Assembly (NCBI GenBank): GCA_963735445.1
Contig: CAVTLC010000053.1
Coordinates: 1-64,000 of the forward strand
DNA: 64,000 nt
Reading direction: 5' to 3'
Source of the DNA: AP-15 sp963735445
GTDB lineage: Bacteria > Pseudomonadota > Alphaproteobacteria > ATCC43930 > CGMCC-115725
The notes beneath the pieces were generated by a model. The model did no database searches. It saw only the letters and a program-made list of their open reading frames with translations, and was not told the origin of the DNA. The stretch's first letter is position 1. The number at the start of each line of letters is the position of its first letter. Positions 34,449 to 43,882 of the stretch are shown here, one piece after another. Both the position numbers and the translations under genes were made by a program.

Positions 34449-35805
34449 ATGAGCCGACCCGATTTCGCCGCCATTATTCTCGCTGCCGGCAGCGGCACGC
34501 GGATGAAATCCGCGCTTCCCAAAGTGATGCATCCGGTCGCCGGCCGACCGATGATCGCGCACCTGCTTGCGGCGCTAAAGCCGCTGATGCCGGCGGCGAC
34601 CGTCGCGGTCATCGGTCCGCATATGGAAGCCGTCGCGCGGCTCGTCGACCCCGCAGTGAGCGTTGTCCAGGATCCACCGCTCGGCACCGGCGATGCTGTC
34701 CGCACCGGGCTTGAGGCGCTTGCCGGCCAGTTGGCGCCTCAGGGAGCAATCGATGACGTGCTGGTGCTGTTTGGTGACACGCCGCTGTTGACCACCGACG
34801 CACTGTCGCTGCTTGCTCGAGGAACGCCGCCGCAGCGACGCCGCGATTGTCGTCGCGGCATTGCGGCCGCAACACCCCGGCGCCTATGGCCGGCTGATCC
34901 TGGGTCCTGAGGGGGCGCTCGAACGCATCGTCGAGGCGGCCGACGCCACCCTCGACGAGCTGGCGATCGGGCTCGTCAATGGCGGGATCATGGCGATCGC
35001 GGCGCGCCATGCCGCCGACCTGATCGCCGCGCTCGACCGCAATAACGCGAAATCCGAATTCTATCTGACCGACATCGTACCGGCCGCCCGCCTTCGCAAT
35101 CTCGACTGCCGCATCGTCGAATTGCCGGAGGAGGAGCTGGCCGGCGTCAACAATCGGGCCGACCTCGCCGCTGCCGAGGCACTGATCCAGCAGCGACTCC
35201 GGGCCCATGCAATGGCCGCAGGGGCGACCCTGGTGGCCCCGGAGACCGTGTTCCTGAGCGCCGATACGCGGCTCGGCCGTGACGTTGTGGTCGAGCCGAA
35301 TGTCGTCTTCGGTCCCGGTGTCGAGGTGGCCGAAGGCGCCCGCATCCGTTCCTTTAGCCATCTCGAAGGGGCCGTGGTCGGGGCGGGAGCAATTGTCGGC
35401 CCGTTCGCCCGGTTGCGGCCGGGGGCGGTGCTCGAAAACGACGTGCATGTCGGCAATTTTGTCGAGATCAAGGAAGCGCGGCTCGGGGCCGGCGCCAAGG
35501 CCAATCACCTGTCCTATCTCGGCGACAGCACCATCGGGGCCGGGGCCAATATCGGCGCCGGAACCATCACCTGCAATTATGACGGTGTTAACAAGTGGCG
35601 CACCACAATCGGCGAGCGCGCCTTTATCGGCTCGAACACCGCGTTGGTCGCACCGGTCGAGGTCGGCGCGGGCGCGATCGTCGCCGCCGGCAGTGTCGTC
35701 ACGCGCGATGTGCCCGCCGATGCGCTGACCGTGGCGCGCGGGCAGCAGATCGATAAACCAGGCCGCGCTGTCGAGATCCGGTCACGGCTGGGGAGCAGGA
35801 AATAA
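34449..35805 (+). CDS. glmU: Bifunctional GlmU (UDP-GlcNAc pyrophosphorylase / GlcN-1-P acetyltransferase), frameshifted
   Basis: GlmU makes UDP-GlcNAc, the precursor of peptidoglycan and LPS. The uridyltransferase domain begins with LAAGSGTRMKSALPKVMHP, and the C-terminal left-handed beta-helix includes FVEIKEARLGAGAKANHLSY and NYDGVNKWRT. The frame breaks at about 34813-34814, where CTTGCTCGAG probably should read CTGCTCGAG, and the next frame gives LLEERRRSDAAIVVAAL. The length of 1357 bases is 3n+1, matching a 451-residue GlmU. The gene is essential, so the break must be a sequence error. It is followed directly by glmS with a one-base overlap. Confidence 0.93.
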
Positions 35806-37629
35806 TGTGCGGCATCATCGGCATTATCGCCAAGGAGACGGTTGCACCGGGACTGATCGAGGGGCTGCGCCGGCTCGAATACCGCGGCTATGATTCGGCC
35901 GGTGTCGCGACCCTCGTCGATGGCCGCATCGAGCGGCGCCGCGCCGAGGGCAAGCTGATCAATCTCGCGCGGCGGCTCGACCGCGAGCCGGTGCAGGGGG
36001 CCATCGGCATCGGCCACACGCGCTGGGCGACGCATGGTCTGCCGTCGGAAACCAACGCGCACCCGATCGCGACCGAGCGCGTCGCCATCGTTCATAACGG
36101 GATCATCGAAAACTTCCAGGCGCTGCGGTCCGAGCTGACCCAACGCGGCTATGACTTCCAGACCGAAACCGACACCGAGGCGGTGGCGATCCTCACCACC
36201 TATTTTCTCGACCAGGGGCTGTCCCCGCCGGAAGCGGTGGCACAGACTTTGGCGCGGCTCGAGGGCGCCTTCGCGCTCGCGTTTCTGTTTGCCGGCGAGC
36301 ACGATTTGCTGATCGGCGCCCGGCGCGGCAGCCCGCTCGCGATCGGCTATGGCGACGGCGAAATGTTCTTGGGCTCCGACGCGCTGGCGCTCGCCCCGCT
36401 AACCCGGCGCATCACCTATCTCGAAGAGGGGGACTGGGCGGTCATCACCTCATCAAAGGTGACGATTTTCAACGCCGATAATCAGGAGGTTGAACGCCCG
36501 ATCCGCGAATCGGCGGCCTCTGGTGCGCTGATCGGCAAGGGCAATTACCGCCACTTCATGCTCAAGGAGATTTTTGAGCAGCCGGCGGTGATCGGCGACA
36601 CGATCAATGCGCTGGTCAACCCGGCAACCCGCACCGTCCATCTGCCGGAATTGCCGTTCGCGCTCGGCGACATCGAACGGGTCTCGCTGATCGCCTGCGG
36701 CACCGCATACCACGCCTGCATGGTGGCGAAATACTGGCTCGAACGGATCGCGCGGATCGCGGTCGAGGTCGATATCGCCTCCGAATTTCGCTATCGCGCG
36801 CCGGCGATGCCGCGCGGCGGGGCGGCGATCTTCATCTCGCAATCGGGCGAGACCGCCGACACCCTAGCGGCGTTGCGCTATGCCCGCGCGCAGGCGCAAC
36901 ACATCGTCGCAATCGTCAACCAGCCGGAAAGCTCGATCGCGCGCGAGGCCGACGTCGTCCTGCCGACGCTCGCCGGCCCCGAGATCGGCGTTGCCTCGAC
37001 CAAGGCGTTCACGACCCAGCTCGCGGTGTTGGCCGGGCTGACGATCGCGATGGCGCGGGCGCGCGGTGCGATCACCCACGAGCGCGAGGCCGAACTCGTC
37101 GGCCATCTGACCGAGATCCCGTCGCGCGCCGCTGAGGTCTTGAACCACGACGAGCGGCTGCGCCAGATCGCCCAGACCATCGCCGAGGCGCGCGACGTGC
37201 TCTATCTCGGCCGCGGCAGCGCCTTCCCGTTGGCGCTCGAAGGAGCCCTGAAGCTCAAGGAGATTTCCTACATCCACGCTGAAGGCTATGCCGCCGGCGA
37301 AATGAAGCACGGCCCGATCGCGCTGATCGACGAGAATGTGCCGATCATCGTGCTGGCGCCGCAACGACGATCTGTTCGAAAAAACCCTCGGCAATGTCGA
37401 GGAGGTCATGGCGCGCGGCGGCCGCGTCGTGATGATCTCGGACAAGGCGGGTGTCGCGCGCCTCGCCGACCGGCTCGCCGACGGCATCGCGGTCCCCGAA
37501 TGCGACCCGTTTGTCGCCCCGCTGCTCTACGCAATCCCGATCCAGCTCCTCGCCTACCATACCGCCGTCATCAAAGGCACCGACGTCGACCAACCAAGAA
37601 ACCTCGCCAAAAGCGTCACAGTCGAGTAG
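35805..37629 (+). CDS. glmS: Glutamine-fructose-6-phosphate aminotransferase GlmS, frameshifted
   Basis: GlmS makes glucosamine-6-phosphate from fructose-6-phosphate and glutamine, feeding GlmU. The catalytic Cys is residue 2 (MCGIIGI). Glutaminase motifs include EYRGYDSAG and HTRWATHG, and two SIS domains follow (FISQSGETADT and the LKEISYIHAEGY block). The frame is lost near 37362 (GGCGCCGCAACGAC, one C too many) after VPIIVLAP. The next frame reads NDDLFEKTLGNVEEV and ends in LAKSVTVE at 37629, the universal GlmS terminus. The length of 1825 bases is 3n+1 (607 residues). A longer readthrough to 37898 is an artefact. Confidence 0.95.
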
Positions 37630-37664
37630 CACGGCCGCGCATTGAGCGTTCCCGCCTCCGCAGC

Positions 37665-37795
37665 GTCATTGCGCGGAAGCCCGAGGCGGCGGACGCAGTC
37701 CCGATCGGCAATTCCCTCCCGCCCGGACAATCCCGCACGGATTCCTTTGCGGCGCCTGTCCTCGGCGGCGCACGGCGCCCCCCGCTCGCAATGAC
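37665..37795. repeat. Dispersed palindromic repeat (GTCATTGCG ... CGCAATGAC), long form
   Basis: This 131-base element in the glmS-coxL gap is bounded by GTCATTGCG (37665-37673) and CGCAATGAC (37787-37795), exact reverse complements. The interior is GC-rich with further imperfect arms (CGAGGCGG/CTCGGCGG). The same ends bound the 83-base copies at 44.8-45.0 kb. No coding frame in the 269-base gap is credible. It is a non-autonomous repeat, possibly of the REP/MITE kind. Confidence 0.7.
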
Positions 37796-37898
37796 CAACT
37801 GCGCTAGATTGTTCGCGGCGCGGAGCGCAAAACCTTGCGGCTGCGCTATGGCAAAATTGGTCGTGCGGCCGATATGCCCGATGGCGGAGGTCGTTTGA

Positions 37899-40238
37899 AT
37901 GAACCAATTCGGGATCGGCCAGCCTGTTCGCCGGGTCGAGGATCGGCGTTTTCTGACCGGGCATGGCGATTATGTCGACGATCTGACGCTGCCGCGCCAG
38001 GCACACGCCGTTATGCTGCGCTCGCCGCATGCGCACGCGCGCATCCGCAAAGTCGATACCGCGGCAACCGCGTCGGCGCCGGGCGTGCTCGCGGTTTTGA
38101 CCGGCGAGGATTTGGAGCATGACGGGCTCGGCCCGATCCCGTGCCTCATTCCCCTCACCAATCGCGATGGTTCATCAGCGCTCTTGCCGCCGCACCCGGC
38201 AATAGTGCGCGAGCGGGTGCGCCATGTCGGCGACACCGTGGCGATGGTCGTCGCCGAAAGCCTCGGCGCCGCACGCGACGCCGCCGAGCTGATCGAAGTC
38301 GATTACGAGCCCTTGCCCGCCGCGATCGACACCGAGCACGCGCTCGATCAAGGCCAGCCAATCGTCTGGGACGACGCGCCCGGCAATCTCGCCTTTGACT
38401 GGGCGATCGGCGACGGCGCAGCGGTCGACCGCGCCATGGCGACGGCGCGCCACCGCATTGCGCTCGAGATCGTTAACAACCGCATCGTCGTTAATTCGAT
38501 GGAGCCGCGCGGTGCGATCGGACAATACGATGCCGGCAATGACGCCTACACCTTGTGGAGCGCCACCCAGGGGTCGCATTTCCTAAGAGCCTTATTGGCC
38601 GAGAGCGTCTTTAAGATCCCGGAAAACCGGATCCGCGTTATCACCGGCGATGTCGGCGGCGGGTTCGGTATGAAATTTTTTCTTTATCCCGAGCACATCC
38701 TGGTGCTGTGGGCCTCGAAAAAGATTGGCCGGCCGGTCAAATGGACGCCTGAGCGCTCCGACGCGTTCATGACCGACACGCAGGGCCGCGACAATTTCAT
38801 GCGGCTCGAACTGGGGCTCGACGAAGAATATCGCTTTCTCGGCTTGTCGGTCACCAACTTGGCCAATATGGGCGCCTATCTGTCGAACTTCGCGCCCGAG
38901 ATCCCAACCGGGTCGGGCGGGGTCATGTTCAGCGGCGTCTATGCGATCCCGGCGATCTCGGTCGCCGTCAAGGGCGTGTTTACCCACACCGTGCCGGTCG
39001 ACGCCTATCGCGGCGCGGGCCGGCCGGAAGCGGCTTACGCGCTCGAGCGGCTGATCGACTACGCCGCGCGCCGGCTCGGGGTGGCGCCGGATGAATTGCG
39101 CCGACGCAATTTTATCCGGCCGGAGGCGATGCCCTACGCGACCCCTCTCGGCCTCGTTTATGACAGCGGTGATTTTGCCCGCAATATGGACGATGCGCTC
39201 GCCGCCGCCGATATCGCGGGCTTTGCAGCGCGCCGCGCCGAGGCAACTGCGCGCGGGCGTTATCGCGGGATCGGCTACGCCGTCTATATCGAGCAGTCGG
39301 GAATGCCGCCCGACGAATTCGCCGAGCTGCGCTTTGATCCGAGCGGTAATTTGACGATGCTGATGGGCACGCAGTCCTCGGGTCAGGGGCATCAGACCGC
39401 TTACGCGCAACTGGCCGCCGAGCGTCTTGGCTTGCCATTAGACAAGATCCGGGTGGTGCAGGGCGACACCGCGGCGATTGCCTTTGGCCGCGGTACCGGA
39501 GGCTCCCGCTCGTTGCCGGTGGGCGGGGCTTCGGCCGACGCCGCCGCGCAAAAGCTGATCGCCAAAGGCCGGCGGATCGCGGCTCACCTGTTGGAGGCGG
39601 CCGAAGCCGATGTTGCCTTTGCCGACGGCATTTTTCGCATCTCCGGGACCGACCGCGAGATCGGGATCGAAGCGGTGGTGCGCGCCGCGTTCGACCCGGC
39701 GCAATTGCCCGAGGGCGTCGAGCCCGGCTTTGCCGAGAGCGGGCACTTCACCCCGCCCGCGCCGACGTTTCCGAACGGGTGCCATGTGTGCGAGGTCGAG
39801 ATCGACCCCGAGACCGGGCATGTCGAGATCGTGCGCTATCTTGTCGTCGATGATTTCGGGAATGTCATCAACCCACTGTTGTTGCGCGGCCAGGTCCAGG
39901 GCGGCGTCGCCCAAGGTGTCGGCCAGGCAATGCTCGAACGCACCGTCTATGATCCGGAAACGGGACAGCTGGTAACCGGCTCGCTGACCGACTACGCGTT
40001 GCCGCGAGCCGAAGACCTGCCGGCAGTCGAATTCTCGTACAATGTCGTGCCGTGCCGCACCAACCCGCTGGGCCTCAAGGGAGCCGGCGAAGCGGGTGCG
40101 ATCGGCGCGCCGCCGGCGCTGGTCAATGCGATCGTCGACGCGCTGGCCCCGCTCGGCATCGAGCATATCGACATGCCGGCGACCCCGGAACGATTGTGGC
40201 AGGCGATCCGCGCTGCCGAAAGGCGGCAGGCGGCATGA
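37899..40238 (+). CDS. Molybdopterin-binding subunit of xanthine dehydrogenase/CoxL family (form II-like)
   Basis: This large subunit of a molybdenum hydroxylase has 779 residues. It oxidises aldehydes, purines or N-heterocycles at a Mo-cytosine-dinucleotide centre. The sequence has RVEDRRFLTGHGDYVDD at the N-terminus, GDVGGGFGMK, the active-site loop AYRGAGRPEAAY (form II, lacking the AYRCSFR of true CO dehydrogenase), GQGHQTAYAQ, and the catalytic Glu in LKGAGEAGAIGAPPA (about 731). No medium (FAD) or small ([2Fe-2S]) subunit gene is adjacent. The final TGA overlaps the cysQ start. Confidence 0.92.
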   Translation: MNQFGIGQPVRRVEDRRFLTGHGDYVDDLTLPRQAHAVMLRSPHAHARIRKVDTAATASAPGVLAVLTGEDLEHDGLGPIPCLIPLTNRDGSSALLPPHPAIVRERVRHVGDTVAMVVAESLGAARDAAELIEVDYEPLPAAIDTEHALDQGQPIVWDDAPGNLAFDWAIGDGAAVDRAMATARHRIALEIVNNRIVVNSMEPRGAIGQYDAGNDAYTLWSATQGSHFLRALLAESVFKIPENRIRVITGDVGGGFGMKFFLYPEHILVLWASKKIGRPVKWTPERSDAFMTDTQGRDNFMRLELGLDEEYRFLGLSVTNLANMGAYLSNFAPEIPTGSGGVMFSGVYAIPAISVAVKGVFTHTVPVDAYRGAGRPEAAYALERLIDYAARRLGVAPDELRRRNFIRPEAMPYATPLGLVYDSGDFARNMDDALAAADIAGFAARRAEATARGRYRGIGYAVYIEQSGMPPDEFAELRFDPSGNLTMLMGTQSSGQGHQTAYAQLAAERLGLPLDKIRVVQGDTAAIAFGRGTGGSRSLPVGGASADAAAQKLIAKGRRIAAHLLEAAEADVAFADGIFRISGTDREIGIEAVVRAAFDPAQLPEGVEPGFAESGHFTPPAPTFPNGCHVCEVEIDPETGHVEIVRYLVVDDFGNVINPLLLRGQVQGGVAQGVGQAMLERTVYDPETGQLVTGSLTDYALPRAEDLPAVEFSYNVVPCRTNPLGLKGAGEAGAIGAPPALVNAIVDALAPLGIEHIDMPATPERLWQAIRAAERRQAA

Positions 40239-41018
40239 CCCGCGACATCAAAAGCGATCTGCTCGAAACCGCACGGTCCGCGGCATTCGCCGCCGGCGAG
40301 GCGATCATGCGGGTTTACGCGCAGGATTTCGACGTGCGCCAGAAACTCGACAAGACCCCGGTGACCGAGGCCGATCTCGCCGCCGAACGGGTCATCGTCG
40401 AGAGATTGCAGGCCGCCTTTCCGGATATCCCGATCGTGTCCGAAGAATGGGTCGATGCCGAGGGATTGCCGCCTTCGTCCCCCAGATTTTGGGTGGTCGA
40501 TCCGCTCGATGGGACGCGCGAATTCGTCGCCAAAAACGGCGAGTTTTCGGTCTGTATCGGTCTTGTGGAAGACGGGCGGCCGGTATTGGGTGTTCTGCAC
40601 GGACCAGCGGTCGGGTTGACTTACGCCGCCTATGGACCGGGAACCGCAACGCGGCAGCGCCGCGGCGGAGCGATCGAACCGATCGAGGCGCGCACTCCCG
40701 CCGCCCGACGGGCTTGTCGTCGTCCACAGCCGCTCACACGAGAACAGCCGGCGCGTCGGCGAGTTTCTCGAAAATTACCCGGTGCTGGAGCGCAAGAAGT
40801 GCGGCAGTGCCCTCAAATTCGGCCTGATCGCGGCGGGCGAGGCCGACCTCTACCCGCGCTTTGGCACCACAATGGAGTGGGACACCGCCGCCGGACAGGC
40901 GATCCTCGAAGCCGCCGGCGGCCGGGTCGAAGCCCTCGACGGAACGCCCTTAACTTATGGCAAACCCGGCCTCAAGAATGACGGCTTTGTCGCCTGGGGC
41001 CGCTCCGCTGCCGGCTAA
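40235..41018 (+). CDS. cysQ: 3'(2'),5'-bisphosphate nucleotidase CysQ-like (IMPase family), frameshifted
   Basis: This inositol-monophosphatase-family phosphatase of about 260 residues probably hydrolyses PAP from sulfate assimilation. Metal-site motifs are VSEEW and WVVDPLDGTREF, and the C-terminal WDTAAGQAILEAAGG is intact. The frame breaks at CCC 40697-40699 (one C too many), and the next frame reads PPPDGLVVVHSRSHENSRRV. The length of 784 bases is 3n+1. SRSH in this position is typical of CysQ rather than SuhB. The ATGA overlap with the upstream molybdenum subunit implies coupled translation. Confidence 0.88.
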
Positions 41019-41055
41019 GCGCGGCAGACGGCGCGGCCTGCGGGTCGGGGCGATG

Positions 41056-42390
41056 TCACACCCGGTCGTATTCGGCGGATATGTCCCGGTTCGTGTAGTC
41101 GGTCAGCATCGCGGTCGCGATGATGCCGATGATCGCGCAAACGACGATGTACAGCGCGATCGGTATGCTCGAATGAAACGTCGCGAATAAGGCTGTCGCG
41201 ATAAACGGCGACGGCCCGCCAGCGATGATCGAGGCAAGCTGGTATCCCAGCGAGGCACCGCTGTAACGCAGCCGCGGCGAGAAGCTCTCGGCAATCAGCG
41301 CCGCCTCAGGCCCGTACATTGTCATGATTGGTATCAGCGAGAGTGCGACCGCAAGAAACATCAGCCCCGGGATTCTGGTATTGAGCAGAGCGAAGTAGAC
41401 AAACCCGAACACCGCGACAAATACGCAGCCCAGTATGTACATGCGCTTGCGGCCGATGCGGTCGGACAGGTGACCGGCAACGGTGACCCACATAAAGCCC
41501 AGGACAGTCTGCACCAACAGGGCGGTCAGCAGAAAATTGCGCGATGCCCCGAGAACCGTGGTCCCGTAAGTAAAGATAAAGGTGCCGACAATATAGCCCG
41601 GCGCCTGCTCCGGCATGCGCAGCAATGCACTTAGGATAACCTGCTTGGGCTGGCGTTTTAATACCTCCAACACCGGAACGCGCTCGACACGATCTTCGGC
41701 GACGACCTTACGGAAAACCGGAGTTTCGAGAATGCCGAGACGGATCCACAGCCCGATGCCGACCATGACGATGCTAATAAAAAACGGGATGCGCCAGCCC
41801 CAGGTATAGAACTGGTCGCCCGACAGCCAGCTGAATACCAGCACCGCCGCGTTGGCCAGGAACAATCCCGCCGGCGCGCCGAATTGCGGCCATGAAGCAA
41901 TAAAACCACGGTTTTTGTTGGAGCGCGCCCATTCCATCGCCAACAGGACCGAGCCACCCCATTCGCCGCCGACCCCGATGCCTTGAATCAGGCGAATGAT
42001 CGTCAGCAGAACCGCACCCCACACACCGATGCTGGCATAACCCGGCACCAGGCCGACAGCGAAGGTGGCAAGACCGGTTACCAACAAAGTCGCGATCAGC
42101 GTCGCCTTGCGACCGATCCGGTCGCCCCAATGACCGAAGATCGCCGCGCCGATCGGCCGCCCGACAAAGCCGACAAAGAAGACGCCGAACGCCTGCAACA
42201 CGCCGATCAATGGGGTTGAGTGCGGGAAATAGAGCTTTCCGAACACCAGCCCGGTGACCGTGCCATACAGCAAAAAATCGTACCATTCGATGGTCGTTCC
42301 GACCGTACTGGCGATTACCGCGCGGCGAAGTTGCGCCCGATGTTCGGCATCCGAAATGCCTGTTCCGGCGGTGATTTCTGCTGTGGTCAT
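41056..42390 (-). CDS. MFS transporter, metabolite:H+ symporter (MHS) family
   Basis: This 444-residue, 12-helix carrier of the MHS group (ProP, KgtP and ShiA relatives) imports organic acids or osmolytes with protons. Diagnostic phrases are TTIEWYDFLLYG in helix 1, GHWGDRIGRKATL in loop 2-3 and GEWGGSVLLAMEW in helix 5. The loop motif is repeated as GHLSDRIGRKRM in the second half. GGAGGAA precedes ATG 42390. It is intact and monocistronic, converging with cysQ. Confidence 0.92.
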   Translation of the reverse strand: MTTAEITAGTGISDAEHRAQLRRAVIASTVGTTIEWYDFLLYGTVTGLVFGKLYFPHSTPLIGVLQAFGVFFVGFVGRPIGAAIFGHWGDRIGRKATLIATLLVTGLATFAVGLVPGYASIGVWGAVLLTIIRLIQGIGVGGEWGGSVLLAMEWARSNKNRGFIASWPQFGAPAGLFLANAAVLVFSWLSGDQFYTWGWRIPFFISIVMVGIGLWIRLGILETPVFRKVVAEDRVERVPVLEVLKRQPKQVILSALLRMPEQAPGYIVGTFIFTYGTTVLGASRNFLLTALLVQTVLGFMWVTVAGHLSDRIGRKRMYILGCVFVAVFGFVYFALLNTRIPGLMFLAVALSLIPIMTMYGPEAALIAESFSPRLRYSGASLGYQLASIIAGGPSPFIATALFATFHSSIPIALYIVVCAIIGIIATAMLTDYTNRDISAEYDRV

Positions 42391-42661
42391 GTTTCCTCCG
42401 TCTCAGGGCTGTTAAGGCGCCCGTTGTGGTTTCTCCAGCTGCGGTGTGCTGGAGCCGTTTCTTTTACGAAAGGTTATCAGCGGCCGACGGACCTGCCAAC
42501 CATTCCGCGCATCGTGGCCGGAGTAATGCGCGAAGACGATCAGGTCAAATCGGGAATTGAAGTGTCACGATCAGCGTGTCGGCGCCGAAGAGCCGGCGGC
42601 ATCAGGCGTTGATTTAGAGCTTCGTGACTAAGAGTGGCGCGAGAACTAGGGCAATCACCGC

Positions 42662-42859
42662 TCAACCGGAATTGGCAAACAACGCGATGGCCCCCACCAG
42701 ACAAGCGCCACCGATTACAATGCCGGCTTCTCCCACCCTGAAATGTCCGATTGAGACGTCACTCGCATGATTTGGGATCAGCAGCACGACGGCAGCGATC
42801 CACAGGCCAAATCCGAAAACGGCGAGAGTTGCCGAAAACAGGTTGAAATTGTTCCGCAT
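42662..42859 (-). CDS. Small two-helix membrane protein, unknown
   Basis: This 65-residue predicted protein has two hydrophobic helices (ATLAVFGFGLWIAAVVLLI and AGIVIGGACLVGAIALFA) separated by a short polar loop containing a His. I do not recognise a family. No strong ribosome site precedes ATG 42859. The composition fits a real membrane protein better than chance translation, but evidence is limited. The 271 bases on its 3' side (42391-42661) show nothing recognisable. Confidence 0.45.
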   Translation of the reverse strand: MRNNFNLFSATLAVFGFGLWIAAVVLLIPNHASDVSIGHFRVGEAGIVIGGACLVGAIALFANSG

Positions 42860-43165
42860 ATCGATCAGCCGTCGAAATCTTTAGCCGGTGGGTAGCTTGA
42901 AGATACCGGCAACATGTCTGCTGCCGTATATTCGGCGGCGAGAACGCATCCGACGCAACCAGGTTCCCCCGAAGGTCTCAAATTTCGTGTCTGGAATACG
43001 GGTGCGGCGATCCCCGCGGGAGTCGAATACGGCTCCGGTGACCCAAGCACGGCTGCGTTAACCGACACCGGGTCTGGGCGGAGTTTCTTTTCGCTGCGGA
43101 TGACGCGACCCGATCGGCCGAGTAAAGTCAGATGCTGTAAGGGCGGGCAAAGGGGAGGAGCCGGC
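42860..43165. other. Intergenic region before the Lin0512 pair
   Basis: This 306-base gap lies between the small membrane gene (leftward) and the first Lin0512 gene (rightward). Open frames cross it on both strands but neither resembles a protein. A GGGGAGGA ribosome site ends it (43152-43159). A T-loop-like GAGTCGAATACGG at about 43019 does not pair into a tRNA arm. Confidence 0.4.
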
Positions 43166-43507
43166 ATGGCTTGGAAACGGATGGTTCTGCAGATCGGTAT
43201 GGGCACCGATATCCGCGGCGCCGATTATACCAAGGCTGCGGTTCGCGCGTTGCGCGACGCGCTGTGGCACAACTCGCTGAGCGTTGCCGATGCGGCGGGC
43301 TTGCCGGTTGATTCGATGCGGGTCGAGGTCACGATCGGTGTACCGCACCCGGCACAAGTCGACAAAGCGGCGGTGCTCGCAGTACTGCCGCATGGCACCG
43401 GGACGGTCGAGGTTGTTGAAGGCGGGCTGGAAATCATGAATGACGCCGGGACCAACAAGACCGTGATCGCCAATGCCGCGGCCGTCGTGCACCTTGATCT
43501 GCCCTAG
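43166..43507 (+). CDS. Lin0512 family protein (first of pair)
   Basis: This 113-residue protein belongs to the Lin0512/TIGR02058 family of small conserved proteins of unknown function. The core signatures are IGMGTDIRGADYTKAAVRALRDA near the N-terminus and RVEVTIGVPHPAQVD mid-protein. ATG 43166 follows GGGGAGGA. It is 11 bases before a paralogue of similar length, and the two probably form a hetero-oligomer. The adjoining polysaccharide-deacetylase-like gene is convergent. The function cannot be assigned from sequence. Confidence 0.82.
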   Translation: MAWKRMVLQIGMGTDIRGADYTKAAVRALRDALWHNSLSVADAAGLPVDSMRVEVTIGVPHPAQVDKAAVLAVLPHGTGTVEVVEGGLEIMNDAGTNKTVIANAAAVVHLDLP

Positions 43508-43518
43508 GGAGAAACGCG

Positions 43519-43872
43519 ATGCCAGCCAAACGCGTCATTCTCGAAATGGGCACCGGCAACGATCTGCACGGCGGCGATTATACAAAGGCAGCGGTGCGCG
43601 CGGTGCAGGATGCGCTCCATCACAGCTCGCTGACCCTGATCCGCACGCTAAAGCTCGACGCGCGGCAGATGTTGGTCGAGGTGACGATCGGTGTTCAGCA
43701 GCCGGAGAAAGTCGACACCGCCGCGGTCAAGGCGGCGTTGCCGCATGGCGAGGTCGCCGTCAAAGTCGTCAAAGGCGGTCTCGATGTCCCCGACAACGAG
43801 ACCGGCGATATCGCGGTGATCGCCAGCGCCGCCGTTTCGGTCCGCATGGAGCTGCCGCAAGCAAACGGCTGA
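43519..43872 (+). CDS. Lin0512 family protein (second of pair)
   Basis: This 117-residue paralogue of the preceding gene has MGTGNDLHGGDYTKAAVRAVQDALHHSSL and VEVTIGVQQPEKVD, about half identical to the first by eye. AGGGAG overlaps the upstream stop. Conservation of D-Y-T-K-A-A and of the VTIGV strand in both copies suggests a shared ligand-binding or assembly surface. Confidence 0.82.
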   Translation: MPAKRVILEMGTGNDLHGGDYTKAAVRAVQDALHHSSLTLIRTLKLDARQMLVEVTIGVQQPEKVDTAAVKAALPHGEVAVKVVKGGLDVPDNETGDIAVIASAAVSVRMELPQANG

Positions 43873-43882
43873 GGGCGCGACC

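Noticed and set aside
35805..37898. GlmS with a long C-terminal extension to 37898
   Set aside because: The extension arises after a one-base error at about 37362 and runs through a palindromic repeat. The correct frame ends in the universal LAKSVTVE at 37629.
42914..43165. N-terminal extension of the first Lin0512 gene, or a tRNA-like element
   Set aside because: The family N-terminus begins at 43166 with a good ribosome site, and the T-loop-like bases at about 43019 have no pairing arms.
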